From an uncultured Algibacter sp. (GTDB lineage Bacteria > Bacteroidota > Bacteroidia > Flavobacteriales > Flavobacteriaceae), in assembly GCF_947490405.1 (NCBI RefSeq), contig NZ_CANLGU010000002.1:1-64000 (forward strand): a stretch of DNA of 64,000 bases, read 5' to 3'. Numbering within the stretch: the first letter of the stretch is position 1; each line of letters starts with the position of its first letter. The notes below the pieces were generated by a model. That model had not been told where the DNA came from, did no database searches, and worked only from the letters and a program-made list of their open reading frames with translations. This document shows positions 1 to 7,927 of this stretch, in pieces. Made by a program: the position numbers and the translations under genes.

Positions 1-3000
1 AAAGTGATTACTGGTGCTGTGGTATCTGGTATAACATTGACTGTTCTTACCACTTGTGTTGCAGCATTTCCTGCAGCGTCGCTTACATCATAAGTTATTA
101 GATATGTACCACCTATGTTGGTGTCTACTACACCGCCTATAACAATACCTGCCGTAATATCGCCATCTAAATCATCTGTGGCTGTAGCACCTTGTTCTGT
201 GTAAGTATCGCCAACGTTTAAATCTATGGTTGCATTTCCATTTAAAGTAATTACTGGTGCTGTGGTATCAATACCTTCAACTCCAGTTAGATTAATATCA
301 TCGAGAGCAATATCAGCTTGCCAAGTACTACCAACAAACCTATTAAATCTAAGTTGAACACCTCCGCCAACATAAGCGTTTAAATTTATATTAACTGTTA
401 ACCAAGAATTGCCTTGATTTCCAGATTGGTTCCAAATACTTGCCCATGTAGCACCATCATCAGTACTAATTTCTAAGTCTATAGTACCCATATCAGCAGC
501 ACCAAACATATGATAAGCAAAGCTAAATTCAGCCTCGCTTAAGCTACTAAAATCAAAACAAGGAGACGTAATAATAGCCCTTTTGTCAGGAAAACCATTA
601 CCATTACCCGAAGCCTCTATATAAATATAATCTGAACCTTGAATAGCTCCAGAAGGTCCTGTGTTATTGGATGGTGTAGTTCCTGAATTTACCAACCAAT
701 CTAAATCATCATTAGAAGATTGAGTCCAAGTTCCTACTGAACCTTCAAATCCAAATGCATAAGGGTATGTGTCTATACCTCCTGAGCATCCTAAAGAAGG
801 AACTACTACATTTACAGTTCTAATGACTTCAGTTGCATTGTTACCAGCAGTATCATTTACGTTGTAAGTTACAAGGTATGCTCCAATTGTTCCAGTATCT
901 ACAGTATCACCACCTACTGTAATATTTGCAGAAATATCACCATCAACATTATCAATTGCTGTGGCACCTAAATCAGTATATATGGCGCCTTGATTTACAT
1001 CAATACTCGATGCACCATTTAGTGTAATTACAGGAGCCGTTGTATCTGGACCTGCCGCTTCAATCACAATAGTATAGTCTTCAACCTCACCATATTGGAA
1101 CGTTTGACATGATGTAGGTATTGCGTTATATTGCATGGATACTCTCATTCTAGTAGAATTTTCTGATGCTGAAGAAGGCACCGTAAAGTTTCCACTTACT
1201 AAAGTCGCATTTGTTGGTGACTGTGTAAACACTTGTTCACCTGCATCTTCAAAATCTCCATCTCTATTATAATCAATCCAAACAGAATATGCTTCAGTAA
1301 ATACTTGTCCGGTCCAAGTTGGAGTAATAGAAATAGAGTATTGGTTACCTTTTTCTAATGATGTAGAAATGTTAGTGAAATCTGAATAAAACTGAGCTCC
1401 AGAGGTATTATCGATGGTGTTTAATTGTACTCTACTTATAAACTCATCACTAACATCTGTACTAGCAGAAGCACAATAGTTTAACTGGACATCTAAAGTT
1501 GTAAAATTAATTGAAGCTGTATAAGAAGATGGCGTTGTTCCACAATTAGAACGCACTTGAACTTCGTAATCTGTTAATGTTGCTAAGTTTGTTAGTGTAG
1601 TAGTTGGAGCAGACAAGCCATTAACATCTATCCAACTAGGTGCTCCAACCACACGATATCTTAAATCGTAAGTAGCTGAGGCGATATTATCCCAAGAGAT
1701 TGTGGCATCTGTTGTGGTTACATTACTACTTACTAATCCCGTTGGAACTGAAAGTGCGCATGGTGTTTGCTGACTAATAACTTTAAAGTCATCAAAAATA
1801 AAACCATCAAAAGTTGTTGGGTAACCATCAGCTCTGTTTGTATTATCAGAATCAAAAACAAAACGAAAACGTGCATTAGTTGCTCCAACAAGAAAACTGT
1901 TTTCAGTTCCATCAATAAGTATTTCTTCCATTACCCACTTATCCATAGTATCAGCATCATATATAGATTCTCCAGTAGGCTGATTATTTTGATCTGAAGT
2001 AGATTTTCCTGTGCTCGTATTCGAACTATTTCCACTACTATATCTATTTGTAGATATACTTGATCCTGGTTTGCTGTATTTTCCACAAAGTGGAATCCAT
2101 GTTGACCCGTCTGTAGAACCTTCAATTTGAACATAATCAAAGTTTCTTTCTATATCCCATTTTGCAAAAAACTGAACAACTGACGCTGATGCTGAAGATA
2201 AATTTACCCCTGAATTAAGTGTTAATGTTGTTGATTGATTATTTGCGTATGCCCCAGATGGCGAATCAGTAATTGCTGTTGTTCCAGAGTATGAATCCGA
2301 GGTTGTTCCCCAAGATCCTCCTGATGCTGTCCAATTTGTTAAATTATCAATATCTGGATTATCTATAAATAAAACTGAAGGGTTGTAAAGCTTTATGATA
2401 TTAGCTTGATACATCACGTAGCCATCATCATTACTCAAAGTAATACGAAACTCAATTTCATCGTTTGGTTGAATCGCAGTGTCTAATGTGTAAGCTGCAG
2501 TAACCGTTCGCTGCTCTAGTTTACTCCATCCAGATTGTGTTGGTGGTGGCGTTATGGATGTAATATTTGATGAAACTGGTGTAATATTAAGGGTAATATT
2601 CCCTAGGGTTTGTCCTAAATACTCAATACCAAACTCAAGATTACCTGAAGTTGTATTAATATCAGTAGTATTTAAATCATGGAATTGAGCAAACTTTCCA
2701 CTGTGATAAGCATTTACAAAATTCATTCTAACTGCTCTTTGGGCAATTTCAACAATTTTAGTAGCATTTGGCCAAAAGCTTCCTTCACCATCACTGGAAA
2801 TCCACGATCCATTTTCTGGCGCAAGCGCTAAGATACCTTGCCCAGATCCATTAGAACCATTTACATCTGCTACACCGCCTAACATCCAGTCACTCATATC
2901 GCCATTTGCAATAGTTAAAATGTCTGGTGCTTCACCATAAATGTATCTGTTAAAACGAGTCATATCATTACAAAACTTATGGTATTCTGCCTCTCTACCT

Positions 3001-4154
3001 GAAGCTGGTGCATTTGGATACCCATTATATGCATGAGGAATTAAATTAGAAGTTGCATGATGATTCATAGCTGTTTTAAAACTCCTAGTTGCTGAAAAAT
3101 CCCTAACAATTTGTGTTTCTGGTTCAGAAAACGCAGAAGGGCCCCTATACACATTACTACTCTGAGTTCCTGACGATCCTCCATAAATAGCGTTTGGACC
3201 CCAAAAATAATCGTAGTTCCTGTTTAGATCAACACCTCTTAAATTATTATTTCCTGTATTATATGGGCCTAAATTTTTGCGTTGTAACCCACCACCACTA
3301 GGTGCTATTTGCTCATTCCATAATAAACCATCTGGATTAGCTACAGGAATAAAGTACATTTCATGATTATCTACTAGATTTTTTATCCCTGCATCAGAAT
3401 TATAGTTCTCTAAAATGTACCACATGTAATACATTAAATTCATCAAACTACTAACTTCTCTAGAATGTGTCATTCCAGAGTAAAGCGACTCTGGTTCATT
3501 TGCTTCGTCTGTATCTGGATTATCTGATATTCTTACATAATATATAGTTTGCCCCGACCATGTACTATACTGTCCTCCATTAGTAAAAGAATTTCCATGA
3601 GTAACTTGATTGGAAGGTGACGCATCTGTTTTTACAGAAATTAAATTGGGATATAAAGCACGCATTTGATCTAACTCTGCTAGAACTTCACTATAAGTTA
3701 AACAGCCTCCCATACTACCTAAATTAAAGTTAGTAGGCACTGCCCAATTTACTTCTGTACAGCCTTCATATTGAATAAAATTATCAATACTTTCACTTTT
3801 GGTACTTAAAGATTTATTGGCAAGTGTTTGCGATTTTTTTGCCTGTAATTGTGCTCTGGCAACAGGAAGATCTATTTCACTCTTTTTCTTGTAATGCTCG
3901 ATTAAGTCTTCAACAAGAACAGAGTAAAAAATTCCTTGCTCCTTTAAAGCGTTTAATTCACTAGATTCTAGTTCTAGAATTAAACTATTACCTGTAAAGA
4001 CGGCACCACACGATAAATCAATTCCAGCATCCTTAACTTTTAAAAGTTGAGCTTTTGACGGATTGTTGATTTTAATACGTTTTGAAATCAAATTTTGGGA
4101 ATATCCCAATAATGTGCTTGCCAAAAAGACAAGTGCGAATGAAAAATTTTTCAT
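1..4154 (-). CDS. Secreted multidomain M14 zinc carboxypeptidase, 3' end cut by window edge
   Basis: The frame is open from the ATG at 4154 to the left edge (1384 codons) and has no stop, so the C-terminus is missing. A signal peptide covers about residues 1-20 (ends LLGYSQ). The M14 peptidase domain shows the zinc motif HSRE (H230, E233), PVANPDG, DLNRN (arginine near 310), a third zinc histidine at 365/366 (NHHATS) and a likely catalytic glutamate in APENG (E447). After it come a MAM-like beta-sandwich (about 593-795), a fibronectin type III domain (about 798-885), a GEVED-type domain (about 891-1010), a DUF5011 Ig-like repeat (about 1034-1110), a second MAM-like domain (about 1123-1288), a second DUF5011 repeat (about 1293-1374) and the start of a third. 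It is probably an extracellular, cell-surface protease. A type IX secretion tail is expected beyond the edge but is not seen. The order of adhesive domains is inferred from motifs read by eye. Confidence 0.9.
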   Translation of the reverse strand, partial: MKNFSFALVFLASTLLGYSQNLISKRIKINNPSKAQLLKVKDAGIDLSCGAVFTGNSLILELESSELNALKEQGIFYSVLVEDLIEHYKKKSEIDLPVARAQLQAKKSQTLANKSLSTKSESIDNFIQYEGCTEVNWAVPTNFNLGSMGGCLTYSEVLAELDQMRALYPNLISVKTDASPSNQVTHGNSFTNGGQYSTWSGQTIYYVRISDNPDTDEANEPESLYSGMTHSREVSSLMNLMYYMWYILENYNSDAGIKNLVDNHEMYFIPVANPDGLLWNEQIAPSGGGLQRKNLGPYNTGNNNLRGVDLNRNYDYFWGPNAIYGGSSGTQSSNVYRGPSAFSEPETQIVRDFSATRSFKTAMNHHATSNLIPHAYNGYPNAPASGREAEYHKFCNDMTRFNRYIYGEAPDILTIANGDMSDWMLGGVADVNGSNGSGQGILALAPENGSWISSDGEGSFWPNATKIVEIAQRAVRMNFVNAYHSGKFAQFHDLNTTDINTTSGNLEFGIEYLGQTLGNITLNITPVSSNITSITPPPTQSGWSKLEQRTVTAAYTLDTAIQPNDEIEFRITLSNDDGYVMYQANIIKLYNPSVLFIDNPDIDNLTNWTASGGSWGTTSDSYSGTTAITDSPSGAYANNQSTTLTLNSGVNLSSASASVVQFFAKWDIERNFDYVQIEGSTDGSTWIPLCGKYSKPGSSISTNRYSSGNSSNTSTGKSTSDQNNQPTGESIYDADTMDKWVMEEILIDGTENSFLVGATNARFRFVFDSDNTNRADGYPTTFDGFIFDDFKVISQQTPCALSVPTGLVSSNVTTTDATISWDNIASATYDLRYRVVGAPSWIDVNGLSAPTTTLTNLATLTDYEVQVRSNCGTTPSSYTASINFTTLDVQLNYCASASTDVSDEFISRVQLNTIDNTSGAQFYSDFTNISTSLEKGNQYSISITPTWTGQVFTEAYSVWIDYNRDGDFEDAGEQVFTQSPTNATLVSGNFTVPSSASENSTRMRVSMQYNAIPTSCQTFQYGEVEDYTIVIEAAGPDTTAPVITLNGASSIDVNQGAIYTDLGATAIDNVDGDISANITVGGDTVDTGTIGAYLVTYNVNDTAGNNATEVIRTVNVVVPSLGCSGGIDTYPYAFGFEGSVGTWTQSSNDDLDWLVNSGTTPSNNTGPSGAIQGSDYIYIEASGNGNGFPDKRAIITSPCFDFSSLSEAEFSFAYHMFGAADMGTIDLEISTDDGATWASIWNQSGNQGNSWLTVNINLNAYVGGGVQLRFNRFVGSTWQADIALDDINLTGVEGIDTTAPVITLNGNATIDLNVGDTYTEQGATATDDLDGDITAGIVIGGVVDTNIGGTYLITYDVSDAAGNAATQVVRTVNVIPDTTAPVIT

Positions 4155-4347
4155 GAGAGTTGGTTGGTTATAAGATTAATAATTAGTTTTAAAGTACAGT
4201 TTTTTTTTTACATATCCCTATATTCTTATACTGATTCATAGATAGTTATGTATTTTATGGGTTTACCATAAATGGTTTGTTGAAATTGCTTACATATATT
4301 ATTAATCCTACAAAAAAAAGAGCATCTAAAAGCTACTCTCTATTTAG

Positions 4348-4355
4348 TATATTTG
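4348..4355 (+). promoter_or_regulatory. Candidate -7 element of the peptide ABC ATPase gene
   Basis: TATATTTG matches the Bacteroidota -7 consensus TAnnTTTG and ends 24 bases before the ATG at 4380. No good TTTG box is visible at the usual distance upstream, so this is only a partial match. Confidence 0.35.
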
Positions 4356-4379
4356 AAATATAATTTCCTTATTCATTAA

Positions 4380-6053
4380 ATGAGTTCTATTTTATCAATT
4401 AAAAATCTTTCCATTGCTTTTGGCAAAAATGAAGTCATTCATAATATATCATATACTCTTGATAGAAATGAAATTTTAGGTATTGTAGGCGAATCAGGGT
4501 CAGGAAAATCAGTTTCATCACTGGCCATTTTGGGATTACTACCTGAACATATTTCTAAAATCACAAATGGCTCAATTTCTTATAGGGATAATGATCTTAC
4601 TCAACTTTCAAATAAAACTTTTCAAAAAATAAGAGGTAATAAAATTGCGATGATTTTTCAAGAACCTATGAGTTCTTTAAATCCATCAATGACATGTGGA
4701 AAGCAAGTTGAAGAAATCTTACTACAACATACCAACTTATCAAAAAATCAAGTCACTGAAGAGACCATATCACTATTTGAAAAAGTAAAGCTTCCAGACC
4801 CTAAACGCGTTTTTAAATCTTACCCTCATGAAATTTCTGGCGGGCAAAAACAACGTGTTATGATAGCTATGGCTGTTGCTTGTAAACCAGACATCTTAAT
4901 TGCTGATGAACCAACTACAGCATTGGATGTTACCGTACAAAACGATATAGTAAAGCTACTAAAAGAGTTACAGGTTGAAACCAAAATGAGTATTATTTTT
5001 ATTACACACGATTTAGCTTTAATATCTGAAATTGCAGACCGCGTGTTAGTAATGTATAAAGGCAATATTGTTGAACAAGGCCCTGTTGAAACTATTTTTA
5101 AGAATCCAGAACATAATTATACTAAAGCTTTAATAAATGCAAGACCATCGTTAGATACGCGATTAAAAGTATTACCCACTATTCAAGATTTTTTGAGTGA
5201 TCGTATTCCAGATGAAGTTATTTCGACTAAAAAACGGAAGGAAATCCATAAAAAACTTTATAGCCAGCAACCTTTATTGGAAGTTGTTAATATTGAAAAG
5301 GAGTACATATCAAAATCAGGTTGGTTTTCAAAACCTCAACATTTCAAAGCTGTAAACAAGATTAGTTTTAAGCTTTATAAAGGAGAAACTCTGGGTTTAG
5401 TTGGGGAATCTGGTTGCGGAAAATCAACTTTAGGAAATGCTATTCTCCAATTAGATAAAGCTACTGCTGGTTCTATTTTATATAATGGTATTGACATAAC
5501 CAAACTTTCCAAAACAGAAACTAGACGTTTAAGGAAAGATATTCAAATTATATTTCAAGATCCTTATTCATCACTCAACCCTAGAATACCAGTAGGGGAG
5601 GCAATCATAGAACCTATGAAGGTGCATAAACTTTATGCTTCTGATATTGAAAGAAAAGAAAAGGTAATTGATATTTTAAACCGCGTTGGTTTATCCGAAG
5701 ATTACTTTAATCGATACCCACATGAATTTTCTGGTGGACAACGTCAGCGTATTGGTATCGCTAGAACTATTGCTTTACAACCTAAATTAATTGTGTGTGA
5801 TGAATCGGTTTCTGCTTTAGATATTTCTGTTCAAGCACAAGTATTAAATTTACTTAATGAGTTGAAAGCTGATTTTGGTTTTACTTATATATTCATATCA
5901 CACGACTTAGCTGTAGTTAAGTACATGTCTGATCAATTATTGGTTATGAATCAAGGCAAAATTGAAGAATTAGATGATGCTGATACAATATATAACGCAC
6001 CCAAAAAGGATTACACTAAAAAATTAATTCATGCCATACCCAAAGGGTTATAG
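4380..6053 (+). CDS. Peptide ABC transporter ATP-binding protein, two fused ATPase domains
   Basis: This 557-residue cytoplasmic protein contains two complete ABC ATPase domains in tandem, the arrangement of YejF/GsiA-like proteins that power oligopeptide or dipeptide uptake. Domain 1 has Walker A GESGSGKS (37-44), Q-loop glutamine at 94, signature SGGQKQR (near 153) and Walker B ILIADEP (172-178). Domain 2 has GESGCGKST (342-350), SGGQRQR (451-457) and Walker B LIVCDES (470-476), where serine replaces the proline that follows the catalytic glutamate in domain 1. Each domain ends with the short oligopeptide-type C-terminal extension (KNPEHNYTKAL and NAPKKDYTKKL). No permease or binding-protein gene lies beside it, so the partners must be encoded elsewhere. 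The substrate is inferred from the family only. Confidence 0.92.
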   Translation: MSSILSIKNLSIAFGKNEVIHNISYTLDRNEILGIVGESGSGKSVSSLAILGLLPEHISKITNGSISYRDNDLTQLSNKTFQKIRGNKIAMIFQEPMSSLNPSMTCGKQVEEILLQHTNLSKNQVTEETISLFEKVKLPDPKRVFKSYPHEISGGQKQRVMIAMAVACKPDILIADEPTTALDVTVQNDIVKLLKELQVETKMSIIFITHDLALISEIADRVLVMYKGNIVEQGPVETIFKNPEHNYTKALINARPSLDTRLKVLPTIQDFLSDRIPDEVISTKKRKEIHKKLYSQQPLLEVVNIEKEYISKSGWFSKPQHFKAVNKISFKLYKGETLGLVGESGCGKSTLGNAILQLDKATAGSILYNGIDITKLSKTETRRLRKDIQIIFQDPYSSLNPRIPVGEAIIEPMKVHKLYASDIERKEKVIDILNRVGLSEDYFNRYPHEFSGGQRQRIGIARTIALQPKLIVCDESVSALDISVQAQVLNLLNELKADFGFTYIFISHDLAVVKYMSDQLLVMNQGKIEELDDADTIYNAPKKDYTKKLIHAIPKGL

Positions 6054-6176
6054 CATGAATATTTTTTTGGTTAGATAAACTAAGCTTTTTAAAAACTGCA
6101 AATTCTCTTTTAAAGTTTGTTTGAATTTGCTTTCATCATTAGTAGGTTGTTCAGGTAGATTTGTTGCAATATTCAT
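6048..6176 (-). CDS. Candidate small protein, 42 residues, unknown
   Basis: An ATG at 6176 opens a 42-codon frame ending in TAA at 6048, overlapping the last bases of the convergent ABC ATPase gene. The peptide begins MNIATNLPEQPTNDESKF and ends in a lysine-rich, partly hydrophobic helix (about 18-42). It has no signal peptide and no recognised domain. The composition (charged, no long low-complexity run) looks protein-like, and a short inverted repeat AGATTT/AAATCT lies at 6196-6211 in its presumed leader. No clear promoter or ribosome site decides the case. It could equally be chance reading of an intergenic region. Confidence 0.3.
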   Translation of the reverse strand: MNIATNLPEQPTNDESKFKQTLKENLQFLKSLVYLTKKIFML

Positions 6177-6248
6177 AAGTTTTTAAGTTTATGGTAGATT
6201 TGGGGAAATCTATAAATATTTGGTTTTTTTGGGGACAGCTAATATAGT

Positions 6249-6266
6249 ATACATTTTCAAATGTAT
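6249..6266. repeat. Perfect 8-bp inverted repeat
   Basis: Arms ATACATTT and AAATGTAT are separated by two bases. It lies in the space between the ABC ATPase gene and scoB, upstream of the small frame at 6048-6176. It could be an operator or a small RNA hairpin; nothing shows which. Confidence 0.4.
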
Positions 6267-6282
6267 CGTTAAAAAACATAAA

Positions 6283-6323
6283 AAATCGACAAAATGCATT
6301 TTTATTTAACATTTTGTCGATTT
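6283..6323 (-). terminator. Intrinsic terminator after scoB
   Basis: A 14-bp stem (AAATCGACAAAATG / CATTTTGTCGATTT) with a 13-base loop lies 30 bases past the scoB stop. On the minus strand it is followed by a T-rich run (GATTTTTTATGTTTTTT). It ends the scoA-scoB transcript. Confidence 0.75.
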
Positions 6324-6352
6324 ATCTTCTAATCCTCTGAAAATAGACAATC

Positions 6353-7006
6353 CTAAATTTCCATTTCAGGAATGTCTCCTTCAACAATTAAAGTACCTTC
6401 TGTTGCATTTTTTATGTCTTCTATAGAAACTCCTGGAGCGCGTTCTAATAGTATAAATCCATTTTCCGAAACTTCAATAACAGCTAGATTAGTTACTATT
6501 CGTTTTACACAACCAACACCGGTTAGAGGTAATGAGCATGTTTTTAAAAGTTTTGATTCACCCCGTTTATTAGTATGCATCATAGCTACTATTATATTTT
6601 CTGCACTTGCTACTAAATCCATAGCACCACCCATACCTTTCACCATACGCCCTGGTATTTTCCAATTGGCTATATCCCCATTTTCTGCTACCTCCATAGC
6701 ACCTAAAATAGTTAAGTCTACATGTTGCCCTCGAATCATAGAAAAACTTAAGGCAGAATCAAAAAAGCTTGCTCCAGGCAACGTGGTTATCGTTTGCTTT
6801 CCTGCATTTATTACATCTGCATCTTCTTCACCTTCAAAAGGGAAAGGTCCCATACCTAAAACACCATTTTCGCTTTGAAATTCTACTTCTATATCGTCTC
6901 TAACAAAATTAGCTACTAAAGTTGGGATACCAATACCAAGGTTTACATAGTAACCATCTTTAACTTCTTTTGCAATTCGTTTTGCTATACCGTTTTTATC
7001 TAACAT
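6353..7006 (-). CDS. scoB: 3-oxoacid CoA-transferase, subunit B
   Basis: This 217-residue protein is the beta subunit of succinyl-CoA:3-oxoacid (acetoacetate) CoA-transferase. The enzyme activates acetoacetate with the CoA of succinyl-CoA during ketone-body and short-chain acid breakdown. The catalytic glutamate is E46 in the SENG motif, which forms the enzyme-CoA thioester. Other family landmarks are the N-terminal GIGIPTL and the C-terminal LLERAPGVS. The length is normal. It is the second gene of a two-gene operon with scoA, separated by 100 bases that hold a dispersed hairpin repeat, and is followed by a terminator at 6283-6323. Confidence 0.93.
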   Translation of the reverse strand: MLDKNGIAKRIAKEVKDGYYVNLGIGIPTLVANFVRDDIEVEFQSENGVLGMGPFPFEGEEDADVINAGKQTITTLPGASFFDSALSFSMIRGQHVDLTILGAMEVAENGDIANWKIPGRMVKGMGGAMDLVASAENIIVAMMHTNKRGESKLLKTCSLPLTGVGCVKRIVTNLAVIEVSENGFILLERAPGVSIEDIKNATEGTLIVEGDIPEMEI

Positions 7007-7020
7007 ATATACTCCCTTTT

Positions 7021-7100
7021 TGTCATTCCCGTGAAAACGGGAATCTTTTCAATTGAAACTTAATATTTAAAAGTGGATTCCTGCTTTCGCGGGAATAACA
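7021..7100. repeat. Dispersed hairpin repeat (family B) between scoA and scoB
   Basis: The element has a left hairpin (ATTCCCGT/ACGGGAAT, preceded by TGTC) and a right hairpin (ATTCCTGC...GCGGGAAT, followed by AACA), with a spacer between. Related copies ending in TGACA occur at 29113-29193, 24508-24534, 31200-31228, 44858-44884 and 48712-48735. It sits inside an operon, so it is transcribed. Confidence 0.7.
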
Positions 7101-7106
7101 AATACA

Positions 7107-7808
7107 TTAAACTCTTTGCCTTACCGTTCTCTGCTCAATGCGTTTCTCATAAACCTCTCCTTGAAAAATGCGCTGTACAAATATTCCTGGAATATGAATT
7201 TGATTAGGATTTAATTCCCCTAGTGGCACTAATTCCTCGACCTCAGCAACTGTAATTTTAGCGGCTCCACACATATTGGGGTTAAAATTTCTAGCAGTCC
7301 CTTTAAAAATTAAGTTACCCGCAGCATCCCCTTTCCAAGCTTTTACAAAAGCAAAATCTGCTTTAAATGCATGTTCTAAAACATACATTTTACCATCAAA
7401 CTCTCTGGTTTCTTTTCCTTCTGCCACTTCAGTACCATATCCTGCTGGAGTATATATTGCAGGAAAACCTGCTTGAGCAGCTCTACAGCGTTCTGCTAAA
7501 GTACCTTGAGGAATTAATTCTACATCCAATTCTCCTGAAAGCATCTGACGTTCAAATTCATCATTCTCACCAACATATGAAGAAATCATTTTTTTGACTT
7601 GTTTTTGTTGAAGTAATAAGCCTAACCCAAAATCATCAACCCCTGCATTATTAGAAATACAGGTTAGCCCATTAACACCTAGCTTTACTAATTCTGCTAT
7701 AGCATTTTCTGGAATGCCACTGAGACCAAAACCACCAAGCATAAAAGTCATGTTATTTGAAACTCCTTTTAAAGCCTCTTGAACATTAATTACTTTTTTA
7801 TTAATCAT
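7107..7808 (-). CDS. scoA: 3-oxoacid CoA-transferase, subunit A
   Basis: This 233-residue protein is the alpha subunit of the acetoacetate CoA-transferase and pairs with ScoB. The glycine-rich [10 protein letters not shown] motif at 25-34 is the CoA-binding loop of family I CoA-transferases, followed by ISNNAG and the GTEVAEGKE segment. It starts at the ATG at 7808, and no upstream in-frame start is needed. It is the first gene of the scoA-scoB operon. The enzyme would work in the cytoplasm and feed acetoacetyl-CoA to thiolase. Confidence 0.93.
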   Translation of the reverse strand: MINKKVINVQEALKGVSNNMTFMLGGFGLSGIPENAIAELVKLGVNGLTCISNNAGVDDFGLGLLLQQKQVKKMISSYVGENDEFERQMLSGELDVELIPQGTLAERCRAAQAGFPAIYTPAGYGTEVAEGKETREFDGKMYVLEHAFKADFAFVKAWKGDAAGNLIFKGTARNFNPNMCGAAKITVAEVEELVPLGELNPNQIHIPGIFVQRIFQGEVYEKRIEQRTVRQRV

Positions 7809-7874
7809 TATTATTCAGTTTTCGCTTTATAAAATTACGAATAATTGAATGAAAATATCAAAATATTGAGAAAT

Positions 7875-7902
7875 AAAAACCACTCAATTATGAGTGGTTT
7901 TT
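7875..7902. terminator. Bidirectional intrinsic terminator after mrcA
   Basis: A 12-bp perfect stem (AAAAACCACTCA / TGAGTGGTTTTT) with a 4-base loop lies 26 bases past the end of the penicillin-binding protein gene. T runs occur on both strands. Confidence 0.85.
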
Positions 7903-7927
7903 ATATATCTATAAGCTTTAGTAAACC

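Noticed and set aside
4310-4345. Possible minus-strand terminator (AGAG...AGC / GCT...CT with T run)
   Set aside because: The stem needs a bulge and a G-T pair, and no minus-strand gene ends there.
6372-6878. 168-codon frame antisense to scoB
   Set aside because: It is the mirror of a well-conserved gene whose codon structure keeps the opposite frame open.
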